Positions 1 through 10,608 of a DNA stretch of 26,463 nt are shown here, in pieces. The notes beneath the pieces were generated by a model. It was not told the DNA's origin. It saw nothing but the letters and a program-made list of their open reading frames with translations, and did not search any database. A program made the position numbers and the translations under genes. Every line of letters begins with the position of its first letter. Position 1 is the stretch's first letter. This DNA comes from Irineochytrium annulatum. Its lineage: Eukaryota > Chytridiomycota > Chytridiomycetes > Chytridiales > Chytridiaceae. The stretch lies in contig JADGJL010000294.1 of NCBI GenBank assembly GCA_027600665.1, positions 1-26,463 on the forward strand, read 5' to 3'.

Positions 1-2806
1 GTCCCTGTCCGCCGCCTGCGCGAGCAAGGTTTCTCCAGTAGGGTAGAAAGAGAGAGGGGGGCAGCCAATACACATCTTGATCTGTGAGAAAAGGGAGCGG
101 CGTCTGCTAATATTTCAAGTTCCGCCGTGACAACAAAAACAGGCAGTCTAACACTTGGCGAAGACACGCGCGTACGTTGTTCGTGCTGGATGCAGTCGAC
201 GATGATGGGTGTCGAATGATAGATAGCAGGAGACTTGGTCAGCGTTTTTCGGTCGACGCGCGCACGTGCCAGAGCCTGACGTCGGGACGTGTGGGAGGCC
301 CGTAAATGTGTTTACTAACCTGTATGTTCTCAAACCTGTGCATTCAGACGGTCGGCCGCGGGCGCCAGTTTTTCCGGCCCTTGGGACGACGTTAAGACGG
401 AGGGGAGGGCGCAGGAGGTCTTGGGGCGTCATTCTTTGATGTGCTAACTTAATTTTCTTTCAGCTCAGGTGGCCTCGCGGCGTGGGACGACAGTCGTTAC
501 GGCAGCAGCACCGAACTCCAGTAGTCCTGAATGAGGCCTCTGCGTGTGGTGTGTGGGCCGTGGACAAAAGGTGGCCGTGCTTGACGCGTCCATTAACGCT
601 CAACCCTACATATGAACGCGATGATGGTCTCCTGTTACGTGCATCGCGTCAACAACAACTTCCCGACTCGACTGCTGCAAGGGCAGAAGGACAGCCCTGG
701 AGTTCCTCCCGTTGTTGTTTTATTTGTAAAGCCAAAAAAAAAAAAAAACTTAAGTCAAAAAAAATATGCCCGCAGCAAATGTAGTTTTCCCTGACAGGGT
801 CGACAGAAACGACGACGACGACGATAAATGGGCGGGTGCCCGGCTTCACGCGTCGCGCGAGGCAACGTGTGAGCAACGTCAAAGGGATGAGGTCGTTTTC
901 TTGTTATTCTTATTTATTTTTTTAGCGTTCGTATTAAATTCTACATTTTCTGCTTCAGTCCGGCCCGCCTTTTCCTGATTACCGACACTGATATAAGTCA
1001 TCGGAATTTAGCAAATTGCTTAGCTTTGTTTATGTAAGTAAGTGAATGTTTTGCAACGAAACAAACTCGATCAGACTAAAATAGCGCTGGTAAAATATCG
1101 GAGGATAACTGTGAAAGGATATGCAACAGGAATGCCCTGGCACCTACCTAGTCGCCACTGTGAGGTCTGCGTGTAGTGTGGAGGTAGTGTGTGTTGATCA
1201 ATGAATTGAGATTGGAAGGTTATTCTCTGTTGATTCTAGTTGAGCTTAATACACCAAAAATGCGCCTTGTAGCGCCTACTACGCCTATAGCGCCCGACAC
1301 GCCCGAAAATGACGCCCCGGCGACGCCCGAATAAGTCGGCGCTCCCGGCGGTGCCTTCGGCGTCGTCGGCGTTATCCTAACTATCTAAACTCCGCATAAG
1401 GCTACTAAGAAGCGAACCAATAACTAATAAAGACTACTATTAAAACCAACAGATACGCGGCTAAGGAGCTGACGCGCCGCACTGCAGACTATAGCTATTG
1501 ATTAGCGTCGATAAACAAAATGGCGGAACAATCTTAGGATGCCAAACACTGTCAGCGGGCACTTCGTCAACCGCGAGGCGCACGTCGCCATCGAAGGCGT
1601 TCACGATCTTTATGAGCGTGGCCGTTGAGCTCGGCCCGAATTTGATCGCCGCGGAGGTGCAGACACAGGGCGACATCAACGGCCTTTCTCTAGACTTGCA
1701 AGAGGATGGGTTTTTGGACTTGGAACACGAACCTACAGGACATTTCCAATGCTTTAAGTTTTTTTCTCAACGTGTTTTATACGGAAATTTGCAGCACTTT
1801 CTTTGCGGTATCTTTGAGGGGCAAATCATCAAATCTATTGCGGTTATCATCGGCCTCGCGTTCCTCTGCGAGTACATCGTTATGGACTCTCCCATTGACC
1901 CGAACGGGAACCTGATGAATTAGCCCTACAACGACAACATCCTTCTTAACGAAGACGATTAGTCGCCAACGCACGCGTATCCCCGGCCACGCATCTTCCA
2001 CCAACCGCGGAACAGGAGACGGTGCCTCCTCTCTCGATTTTTCCGAAGCCGCTCGCAGGCATCCCGCGTGGCAGCAGACGAGGATCTGGAAGATTTTCGG
2101 TCGTGCTCGACTTTGACCGGCGATGCGGATCATCGACCGTGCGCAACAGGGGTTGGGCCGGCGGCGACTGCAGGAGCAGATCAGCGTATTCAAATATGTA
2201 TGTTATTAAGTGATAAGTCTCGTGGGCAACTGTAGTGGGCGTGACATGAATGTGTAACATATTCTAAGAATAAACTACCATTGCCACCAAGACCATCAAC
2301 CGTCCCGACCTACGACGCCCATCGTGCTGAAGCTCACCGGATGCTCTAACATATGTTCAGCTAAATGTGTTTTCTCCTGTCTTACTGTTAGTGGCCTGTG
2401 CTCTATTAAGGTATTTTCCGTATCGGTCGGCAAAACCGTCAGGACAGATGATGAGTAATGCGGCCAATGCGCGTATTGAAGCGGATCTGTGCAGACATGT
2501 GTAATATATTGGACTCCGTGCCATTCCATTTCTCAATAATCATTCCAGGGCGCTAAGAATGCTAATATAAAAGAGTCTAAGAGGGGGGGGAGCAAAGGCT
2601 TACGTTGAAGCAAAGAAAGCAGGATCCGCAATAAATGACGAAGATAATAGTGTAACACGATGATTGAGGAGAACAAACCGGGAGCGGGATCACGATGATG
2701 GGCAAAACATAATTAAACTTGTAAAGGAACGGCTTCGGTAAAATCCCGCATTAGTACGCCGAAGAAACCACACACAAAGTCCAAACGCCGCATTGACGAT
2801 CCATTA
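1..2806. other. Intergenic or degenerate region with no convincing gene
   Basis: I see no protein family, tRNA or rRNA here. Open frames occur on both strands. The largest, 1498-1923 (+, 141 codons) and 1777-2193 (-, 138 codons), overlap each other, show no recognisable domain and have the composition of chance frames. A GC-rich patch at 1262-1372 is listed separately. A stretch around 1373-1460 is depleted in G and rich in TAA/CTA words, unlike the neighbouring genes. Short A-runs occur near 734-748 and 758-765. The region could hold decayed mobile-element sequence, a non-coding transcript or a gene with exons too short to see. None of these is demonstrated. Confidence 0.5.
1262..1372. repeat. 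CGCC/GGCG inverted-repeat patch
   Basis: The left part carries repeated CGCC words at irregular 9-16 base spacing, each separated by A/T-containing spacers. The right part (from about 1336) carries repeated GGCG words, the reverse complement. The two halves could therefore pair into a long imperfect GC-rich hairpin. The patch is much more GC-rich than the flanking sequence, which shifts abruptly to TA-rich at 1373. No function can be assigned. It may be a decayed element end or a structured transcript. Confidence 0.4.
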
Positions 2807-4326
2807 TCATCCCAAACTATTCAACGCGCTCCTCATGATCTGTATGTCGAACCCGCCTTCATCGTCCCCTGCCAACCCTCCGAACCCGAAGTCCCCGTCA
2901 TTGTTGTTGTTATTACTGTTGTTCGCCATAGCCGTCCGCCCAGCTGCACCGCCTCCACTCGGCCCCGCCCTTCCGCCTCCAGGTGTCATTGGCAAAGTCC
3001 TTCCAGGTGGTAACGGTGGCGGCGCGCCGCCGCCCATATTCGGCATCACATTGGAAATGGAGTCGTTCGGTAAGATCTCGGTAGAGGAGTACATGCTGTA
3101 GCGGGTCTGGCGGGAGGACTGATAAGGTTGATCGGAGTTTGAGGGTTCGTTTGCAAAAGCGCCGAGCTGATGTTTTCGTTCAACAAATATGAGAAGGGCA
3201 AGATCGTGTCAACAAAAACCTTTTTGAGGCCTTCCATAACACGGTCGTAATTCTCCAACTCCGCCCTGACGCCCGCCGCGCAATTCGAGAGGATCGTCTC
3301 GACCGATTTGGATGCGAGCGTATCCTGGATCGTTGCCGACTCGACCGTCAGCCGCTTGATCTCGTCGGCAAGCGCCACGCGCGCGTTCAGCGACTGTTTA
3401 CGATGGTCAGATCAACAAAAGTCAAACAAGAACGCAACGCTTACGTTCTGAAGCGTCATGAGGTCCCTTTGCTTCTTCTTCCCCATCTTATACGACGCCT
3501 CCTCCTCCCGATGCAGCCGCTCGACCAGTTCGTCGATCTTCTGCTTGTTCTCTTTTTGCGTGACCTGTGCAACTTTAGCATTACTGTCACCCTCTCAGCG
3601 TTCCGGCACCAGAGAAAGCAACGTACCTTTGCTTTGATCATCATGTCGTTCATGTGGCGGACGAGGGGCTCTTCGAAATCCCGCTCCAGACTGTCGGCCT
3701 GGTATGCGCAAATGTTGAGATCCTGAACATTTCACAACCATCAAGAAACCTACCCAGATTTGGTTCGCATTTGATATGAGGTGGGTGCTATCGATCAGAA
3801 AGTCCAAGTCACCGATGATGTGGGGTTTGCGGATTTCGGCTGTCAACAGCAAAAAATCAGCCCTATTTGCTCCAAGCTCCCAACCCCTCTAAGAAAAGGA
3901 CTCACCACCAGGCACGAACTCCGCCAAATCCTCTAAAGCCCTCACAAACGCCTCACTCGCCGCCCCCATGGCCTGGATCTGCCTCCTGTACGACCCAAGC
4001 GCCTGCACAAACGTCTGATATCCCCTCATCGCCAACTTCGACGGCTCCATCCCCTGCCTAATGATCCTAGGATCCTGCGGCCCACCCGCTACAGACGCGG
4101 ACGAGTCAAACCTCCCCGCCGAAAAAGGCGCAATGGCGGGAGGGTGTGGTGACGACGTCGGGTTGTTGGGGCTGTTAAGGTTATTGTCGGACGCGCTGCG
4201 CCCGCCCATGCCGTTGTGCTGGTTATTGTTGCCGCTGTGGTTGGGGTTGCCGTTAGAGCCCGAATTTCCGCCGTTGGCCAAGTTCGCGTGGGAGTATGAT
4301 GTCCGAGGTAAGGGCTCGGTGGCCAT
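2807..4326 (-). CDS. Ivy1-like I-BAR (inverse BAR) membrane-binding protein
   Basis: Six exons: 4326-3906, 3839-3754, 3698-3627, 3564-3445, 3393-3220, 3166-2807, giving 410 residues. Residues 1-90 are low complexity (Asn/Gly/Ser/Pro). About 93-291 form a long helical coiled region resembling the fungal Ivy1 I-BAR domain. Around residues 157-185, the sequence ISNANQIW-ADSLERDFEEPL joins across intron 2 and aligns without gaps to the Ivy1 pattern ISNxxQxxADxxxxxFExPL. This is also why I chose the 55-bp intron over a 31-bp alternative there. The C-terminus is Gly/Pro/Asn-rich with an acidic end. In yeast, Ivy1 binds phospholipids and Rab7/Ypt7 on the vacuole, and I-BAR domains bind negatively curved membrane. 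The start is the first ATG after an in-frame TAG at about 4390. An upstream coding exon cannot be excluded. Family call from remembered pattern, moderately sure. Confidence 0.68.
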
Positions 4327-5211
4327 CTTGAGAACCTGGTCCGGGGGGGCGATTGGGAGAGATATCTCCGACTTGGATATGCCGCCCTACGGGTGTGAAA
4401 ACGGGGGTCAGCAAATAGAGCTGGCTGTTCCGCGAAGCTTTCTCCAGGATTGCATTATTCCTCTCACTTCCACCTATCCAGAGAGCGTCCTGATCATTGT
4501 AGAATCCACCCCCTGCCAACATGCCATGATCTGTATCGTCGGCTAGCAAGGATGGGCCAAAAACATCTCGCCCCAGCATCCAAGGCAGATCCATACAATC
4601 GACGGCCCCTCCAGCATCTCCCGCCTTTCCGATCAGCGTAGGCGCCTAATCCCATCCGGCATAAGGTGGTTTGCGGCGTCGTCGATGTGTACCTTTCTTG
4701 ACATGGCGGGCCTTCAGCGAAAACGAGGCCGGTTCTAGCGTCGTTGGGATGTTGGGATGGGAGCTTGGGGGTGCGACAGGGCCTTCGGCTTCGACGTTCG
4801 GATGACGGAGGACCGCTGAAAGGCTGCAATGCCAATGTTGGGCGGGTGCAGCTGCGATGAAACAGAATCAGGTGCGACAAACCGATCACTTGCCAGAAAG
4901 CTTGGATTCATGGATGGAAAGCTAGAGCAATGGAACGCAAATAGCACTGCAATGTTGATTCTTGTTGCTGGAAAACGCTTTACATACACCCTCACAAAAC
5001 AAGGTATCAAGGTGATGACATAAACAACCACGTGATAAGCGAAAAAAGAAAAAAATGCAACACAACCCAAAAAAAAAAAAAAAAAATTTTTAAATGTTTT
5101 TAAAAAAAAAAACACGTTATAATCTAAAAAATAAAAAAATTCAACCCAACCAAAAAAAAAAAAAAAAAAAATCGGAAAGTTCAAAAAGTGTTTGACGATA
5201 TGCAATAAACT
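4327..5211. other. Intergenic region with A-rich tracts
   Basis: This 885-base gap separates the 5' end of the I-BAR gene from the 3' end of the GT14 gene, both on the minus strand, so it should hold the I-BAR promoter. From about 5040 to 5182 it is very A-rich on the plus strand, with A-runs of about 18-20 bases. Two similar short units (CAACACAACCC then A-run; CAACCCAACC then A-run) suggest a local duplication. Minus-strand open frames at 4253-4594 and 4494-4889 have no recognisable content. Confidence 0.5.
5040..5182. repeat. A-rich low-complexity tract with duplicated CAACCC-A(n) unit
   Basis: Several A-runs are interrupted by short TTTTTAAATG-type and CAAC-rich words. The word CAACACAACCC before one A-run and CAACCCAACC before a second A-run look like two copies of one unit. 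The tract lies just downstream of the GT14 stop codon (minus strand), so its transcript-sense strand is T-rich. It could contribute to 3' end formation, but that is not shown. Confidence 0.6.
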
Positions 5212-7575
5212 CTAGTTATGCTCCTCCCAATGTGCCTCCATCTGCTTCTCATGATCCCGCTGCTTCTCCTGCTGATTGCTGTTCATCAGCTGCGCCTCCT
5301 CGTCGTCCTCGTCGTCCCCAGCACCATCCTTCATTCCCGGCGGCGGCAGCGGAGGTATGCCCCCCTCCTCCGGCTTCACCACGTATTCCGCATCAGCCAA
5401 CCGCATCATGGCCGCAATGTTCTGTCGCGATGCCTCCAGGTCGACCCACTGCTCCCCCTCGGCCGGTTCCTCGTCCGCCATCTTCAGTGCCCCTCGGTGC
5501 TTGTCGATGTGCTCGCGGTAAATCCAGGCTAGCAGCGCACGGCCCTCCGCCGTTCGGGGCTCCACCTTCCGGATGACAAGGTTCTGGGGCTCGGTACCAT
5601 TGGCGTCCACGCCAATCATCTCCGTCTTTTTGATGTCAAGAGTCGAAGGGTGCATTGACCCAGGGGCGAAGCGGAGGAAGCGCTTGTTGCCGTTAATGGA
5701 GCGCGTGTGGAAGTGCGGGGAGTTGATCAAAACTTTTTTTCATTTTTTCGCGAGATGAGAAAGATGGGGCGTACCAAAAAAAAAAAAAATAAATAAAAAA
5801 AATACAATTAATAAAAAAAAAAATGTAACTCCCATACCATAGCAGAAGTAAGTCTCGTCGGGGATCCACGTGTGCTCCAAGAAAGCCAGGATCAAAAGGG
5901 CCTCGTCTGATGAGCGCAGATAGTTGACAAACTCCGGCGTGAGGATCATCCATTGGTGGTGCTTACAAATTTTCCACCGCGGGTAAGGGGGAAATTTTAC
6001 GCCGACCTCCTTCGGGTGATAGAGCTGAATACCCTCTTTCGAAGCGGCGTTTTTCGGCAGGTGGGGCCGCGTTATCCGCGTCGCCGACTCCGCTGTGTAC
6101 GGCAACATGTAAATACTCACCGGCGTCCTACTGCAACAAATCCAATACACTCAACTGTTATCTTCCCACCACTCCACGAAGTCCCTATTCCGGTACTTCG
6201 GCGAGCTCAGCAACCGAGAAATGTCCGCGCTGGCTCGAAGCGGGAAATCGTTCGCCGAAAGATTGATGACATTGTCCCAATCAGCCAAATCCAGCAGCTC
6301 CCAAAACCCGCTCAGCTGCATAAACACCAGGCTCGAGTGTCCCCACATACCCTCGAACCTGTTCTTGGCCATAAACACGTTGCCCGGCTCGGGCGGCTCG
6401 CCGGGCCGAAGCTTCTCGTTCATGGCCGCCTCACGCGACGTCACGTACTCGGATACCAAGCCGTAGAGCTCATCCGAGGCGCTGCTGAGATCGACGTGAA
6501 TCAGAATAATGGCGGTACCGTCGTCGAGGACATCGAGAAGATAGCGGATGTTCTCCAGGACGGCGGCTTTCCCGTGCACCATCAGAAGATAAGCCAACTT
6601 GTTTTTTTTTTTAAAATGCACGGGGCTGTTAGTTCACGGTTCTGTATTGTCAAAACTACATACCTTGTACTTCCGCCGAGGGCCGGGGATCAGCGAGTCC
6701 GCCGGCGTGATGGAGGGGATGATTGGGCCGAGGAAGTGATTTCGGTCGATCTGGTGCAGCATCCGGGTGTCGGTCAAATTCGCGTACGTATTTGAGCCGT
6801 CCGCCACGGCCATGCAAGTAAAGCGCTCAACGTCCGCCTGTGTTTTGCGTCAGCTCTGAATCGCCACAACACGTCCACAAGGCAATCATACCTTTCTCAG
6901 AATGCCCCACTGCTTCTCCATAAGCCACAGGCTGAGCCTCTTGGCCTCCTCGTCAATTGTGAAGATGAACTCATCCACGCTCGGGTTCTTCTTCGCGATC
7001 GTCGACTGCCACGGGTGGAAGTACGTGAGCGAGTCGAAGGACGAGTTGTCGAGGCTCTTGCAGTAGTTGAAGCCGGTGGCGCGGAAGTACCTCGCCTCCT
7101 CGATTTGAGTTAGTCGCGACGCCACAGCAGTGCTCAATATCCGGCCCTCGGGTAGCGTCTCGGGCGTCACGAGGTTGGCGTAGGGCACGTTGCCGGTTTT
7201 GCCCTTGACGGCCAGATCCGCGTCTGGGCCTTCCCGGATGTAGTCGATGTGATGCACAGGGTCGACGTCCATGGATCCATCATAATGACTACAGAGCACC
7301 GAAAAAGGGATAGTCCGAAATAATCAGTCCATGTTCATTCCGTTGGAGCCCTCATCTCACCTGAACTCCGAGACGAGATCGAAGTCCCAAAACGGCTCCT
7401 TATCTGAGTCCGGCTCTTCGTCCTGCGGCGACGACAGGTCGATATCCTCATGCATCGCTGCGGGATCCCTCAGCACCCAGACCAGCACGATGACCAGGAC
7501 AAACACAACGACGACCAGACGGGTCACTTTGGTCGGCGGCAGCCGCCACGCCGACGAGTCGAGGATCTTATCCAT
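5212..7575 (-). CDS. GT14 family (Core-2/I-branching / xylosyltransferase-like) type II membrane glycosyltransferase
   Basis: Six exons: 7575-7361, 7288-6892, 6837-6664, 6597-6156, 6092-5838, 5732-5212, giving 667 residues. Residues about 19-35 are a strongly hydrophobic Val/Leu segment after a basic stretch: a signal anchor, so a type II Golgi protein is expected. The catalytic region begins with KLAYLLMVHG, followed by a HVD motif, a FWELLDLADWDNVINLSAND segment and DFPLR, all typical of the Core-2/I-branching fold (PF02485). The following exon supplies KHHQWMILTPEFVNYL and a late ETYFCYVLINSPH segment, matching the family's second half. The last 60 residues are acidic and Gln/Asn-rich and fall outside the domain. 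Family members transfer GlcNAc or xylose from UDP-sugars; the substrate here is unknown. Introns 3 and 5 (6598-6663, 5733-5837) contain long T-runs. Family sure; activity unassigned. Confidence 0.85.
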
Positions 7576-7798
7576 TCAGGGCACCAAAGGCCGCGAGGAA
7601 CGTGGGCCTCTGCGGGACGACCGAGGCGGGAGACTGTCGGGCCGATTGTTGACACGACGGCGCTAGGCAGCCGCTGGTGATGAAGAAGGGCAGGCTTTGA
7701 CTTGGCGCGTTACAAGCCTTACTTACACTGTCCCAATTCTCAAATCTAAAAGATAGCGGAGAGTAAGTAAGCATAGGACTTTTAGCGGTTAAACAAAG
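7576..7798. promoter_or_regulatory. Shared divergent intergenic region (GT14 / USP-like)
   Basis: This 223-base gap lies between the GT14 start (minus) and the chosen USP-like start (plus), so it must hold both promoters unless the USP-like protein starts at the later ATG at 8015. I see no clear TATA box or other named element. Confidence 0.4.
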
Positions 7799-9654
7799 AT
7801 GGAGGGGCTCGAGAACCACCTCGAAATCTACATCCGGAATACGTTCAAGCATCCGCTGTCCAGCGAGAATATCTCTTATTTTTTTTTTGGTTTATCTGTC
7901 TTGGGATGGTTCGCAAATGATCCCAGTCGCTCCATACTACCCGTCAGCCGGGCTGAACGATTAACAGCTTGGACGGGCGTCAAAATCAAAAGCTCTCGGC
8001 AACCCATCATCGTTATGAACAGCGTCCGGGCCCCCGCCGCGACGAACCCCGTCTCCCCGTCCGCCCCGTCGGCTGCACGTCGCGCCATGGACATCGACAG
8101 TGACTGGCGCGGTCCAATCGCTGGACAGCAGCAGCAACAGGAACAACAGCAGAAGCCACCGCCCAGCTCCGTGAAGCCGATCCCGCTCATTATTGTGTAT
8201 CCTCCCGACGAGGACGGCGATGAACCCTCAATATCGTTCTCCCCAAATGAATACATCACCGGCTTACCGAACCCCGACAAGTCGCGAGTACAGTCGCTTC
8301 TGAACGCCACTCTGCAAGTCTTCATGTCTGTCCCCGGTGGGTTGCTCTTGCATTTCATTGTCCGCAAAGATGGGGCCTTTCTTACCGGCTCGTGTTGTTG
8401 CTCCTTTATCGTCGTGCGATCGCCTCCTTAACTTCATTTTGCGCAGAGGTGTCCGAAGAGCTGCCCTTCGCATCACGAAATGAAGTAATCCGCGAATTCG
8501 TCGCGACCGTGCGGTACCTCCAATGCGACGCCAAAGAGGTCGCGGATCCCTCGCGAGTTAACCTTTCCTGGTGGCGTGATCTAGCGGGGCTTCCGCCTTC
8601 CGGCGAGGGCGCAGACCTGGAGAGCGCGGACGACCCCATCCAGGCGACACGGGAGTTTGAGCGGACGGTCCGGTGTTTCTTGGACAACGTCCTCGGGTCC
8701 AGCCGGCTCGGGAAGCGCTTCATCTCGGAGAAAAAGATCGACTTGCCGCCGCCCCCGCCGGCGGGGTCGGCGGCCGTCCGGCGTCTCGATGGGACGTTCG
8801 GCTCCGTCATGGGTGGGTCGGAGCCGGCGCTGTCGGACTCGCGTGGCCAGCAGGGGAGCAGGCCGCCGCCGGCTATCGCTGTGCGAGGGGTGGACGCGAT
8901 GGAGGTGGACTCGGCGCCCGGGTCAACATTCGACATGATGGACACGGGGAACGGCGGGAGCCAAGGGAATGGGCTGTCGGCGGCTGTTTCGAAGGATATG
9001 GGCGGGTCGGCTACAAGCCTGATGGCGCTAGGAGAGTCGCCCCACATGCTGTCGATGCCGTTGGAGGACTACATGGAGGGCGAGACGGTGAGCGTGATCC
9101 CGCTGCTGAGAAGGACGTTCGGTCACGAGCCCGCGCCGACGTTCTTCTTCGGCAAAAGCACCATCGCCGCGTCGTGGACGTCGCCCGCCTTTGCACCGGG
9201 GGAGATCACGCGCCCCATATCGCAATCGGCGGGGAACTCGATCTCAGGGTCGAGGGGCGGGATGAGCTCCAAAGCTAAAGGTCCGACAATCTCCTTTCTC
9301 AAGCTCCCCCACCTCCTCGTCCTCTCGTTCAAGAGACCCATCTCAAAGTCTACGCCCTCTAGTTTTCACCGGACGACGGTGGAGCTGCCGATGGACCTGG
9401 ACCTAGGCTTCGCCATGGATCCGAAGGCAGCAAAGATCGCCTCGGCGTCCACAAGAGACAAAGGGACGTTCTACAAGCTGCACGGGTTCGTGACACAGAC
9501 TGAGGGACGGTTTCTGTCGTACACCCGCGTTAGGGCTGGCGCGCAGTGGTTTAAGTGCGAAGATGAGGTCGTGGCGGAAGCGGAGTTAGGGTCGAGGGTG
9601 GCGTCAAAGGGGGTGACGATGGCGCTGTACAGGTTGCAGGAGAAGCGACGCTAA
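7799..9654 (+). CDS. USP-family (peptidase C19) homologue predicted to be catalytically dead
   Basis: Two exons, 7799-8336 and 8447-9654 (intron 110 bp), giving 581 residues. The ATG at 7799 has A at -3 and G at +4; the in-frame ATG at 8015 is a weaker alternative and drops 72 residues. The Cys-box region reads GLPN...QSLLNATLQVF (about residues 153-175). The conserved GLxN and NxxLQ ends are present, but the position three before the Asn, normally the nucleophilic Cys, is Ser166. The His box near the C-terminus reads YKLHGFVTQTEGRFLSYTRV, where the usual GHY is GRF, so the catalytic His is Arg (about 534). The following WFKCEDEVV and final ALYRL strand fit the USP end. KLPHLLVLSFKRP is the usual late USP core strand. 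A long Gly/Ser/acidic insertion separates the halves. A pseudo-deubiquitinase or ubiquitin-binding scaffold is likely. I cannot assign a subfamily. Confidence 0.68.
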
Positions 9655-10108
9655 TCCGTTGTTATTTAGACTGTAGCACATGTTTATTTTATCCTTACGT
9701 ACTCGGCGTTTATATCAACCTTTGTTTTTTTATAATTATGTTTTTGTAATCTAACCCCTTCCTAAAAGGTGAGACAATCTCAATTAAATAAGACATTGAT
9801 TACTGAAGCATTCAATGGAAAATGCTGCGTTGATTTTACGACACCGTCAGTACCTCTTCAGGCTCTCGCATTGTTATGCAATAACGCTCGAATCTCAGGT
9901 AATTCTGGCGCCAAGCAGTACAATGCGTTAACAGGATTGAATGACAGGAGGATTTAAACAGCGTATGAAGCCCTAAAACAATGGTTGAGAAAAGTGTGAA
10001 GGTGCAATTCGGTGTATTCACAAAGGGACTGTGCCAAAAGGATCCTCAGCAATAAACAATAGCCAGGTCTTAATGGTATATCATCAATGCTCGCCGCTGC
10101 GAACCGCA
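9655..10108. other. Convergent intergenic region
   Basis: This 454-base gap lies between the stop codons of the USP-like gene (plus) and the small unknown gene (minus). It is AT-richer than the flanking exons. TTTATT near 9682, read on the minus strand as AATAAA, and AATAAA near 10050 on the plus strand could serve 3' processing. No gene is seen. Confidence 0.5.
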
Positions 10109-10555
10109 TTAAGCTTCCTTCTCATCCATAACCATGTCCTCCTCCGCTAATGCCGACTTCACGGCGAAATGCACCACATCGGGGGGCTCCAGCGGCCTCT
10201 TGGGCGATGACGTCGGCACCGGCCTATTTGAGGCGGGGCCGACCAACGGCGGCTCGAGCTGCACCAAGGACATGTGCTTCATCATCCGGAGTTGCGTGCG
10301 GGTCATCGACTGTATATCCAGAAGGAAACATCAGCATGATCCAACATTAAAAGGCAGTGGCAATGATACTCTCACCTCCTTGTTGGCGACAGCGTGCATT
10401 ACAAGCAGCGAGGACTGCGTGAGGATGTCGGCAGCGAGTTGCTTGATCTCCCTGTCCTCGAGGTCCAGGTAGTCCTCCGGTGGGTTCGGCTCCTCCCAGA
10501 ACTCGACCTTGCGGTCAGCATTAACGGCGCGAACGAACCGGACCTCGCTGCCCAT
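10109..10555 (-). CDS. Small hypothetical protein, two exons
   Basis: Exons 10555-10376 and 10309-10109, joined in phase 0 across a 66-bp intron (gtgaga...atacag), give 126 residues from the ATG at 10555. Two GTG codons and open frame lie just upstream, and an acceptor-like TTACTTAG also lies upstream, so a further 5' exon is possible. I do not recognise the family. The first half contains an acidic PPEDYLDLEDREIKQLAADI segment followed by a helix-forming stretch (residues about 30-75). The second half is Pro-rich (about 79-105) and ends with an acidic tail. There is no signal peptide or membrane segment. The exact intron phase, good splice sites and low-complexity-free N-terminal half argue for a real gene. 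It is divergent from the next gene with only 53 bases between start codons. Confidence 0.6.
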
Positions 10556-10608
10556 CGCCACCACAGTGATTTTGACGAACTCCCCTAAGTAAACAACTCG
10601 CTCTAAGC
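10556..10608. promoter_or_regulatory. 53-bp divergent promoter
   Basis: Only 53 bases separate the two start codons (minus gene at 10555, plus gene at 10609). Unless one of them has an upstream non-coding exon, both 5' UTRs and promoters must overlap here or extend into the opposing gene. No named element is recognised. Confidence 0.4.

Noticed and set aside
1498..1923. 141-codon plus-strand open frame
   Set aside because: No recognisable domain, overlaps minus-strand open frames of similar length, and shows no splice-supported extension. Treated as chance or decayed sequence.
3723..3753. 31-bp intron in the I-BAR gene
   Set aside because: Splicing at the later acceptor (3699) gives a 55-bp intron and a gap-free match to the Ivy1 pattern.
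4253..4594. Upstream exon for the I-BAR protein
   Set aside because: Likely donors at its end are phase 1, but all acceptors into the I-BAR frame are phase 0, and a TAG lies in frame just upstream. The ATG at 4326 is simpler.
5953..6795. 280-codon plus-strand open frame
   Set aside because: It is antisense to GT14 exons 3-5, whose minus-strand reading has clear family motifs.
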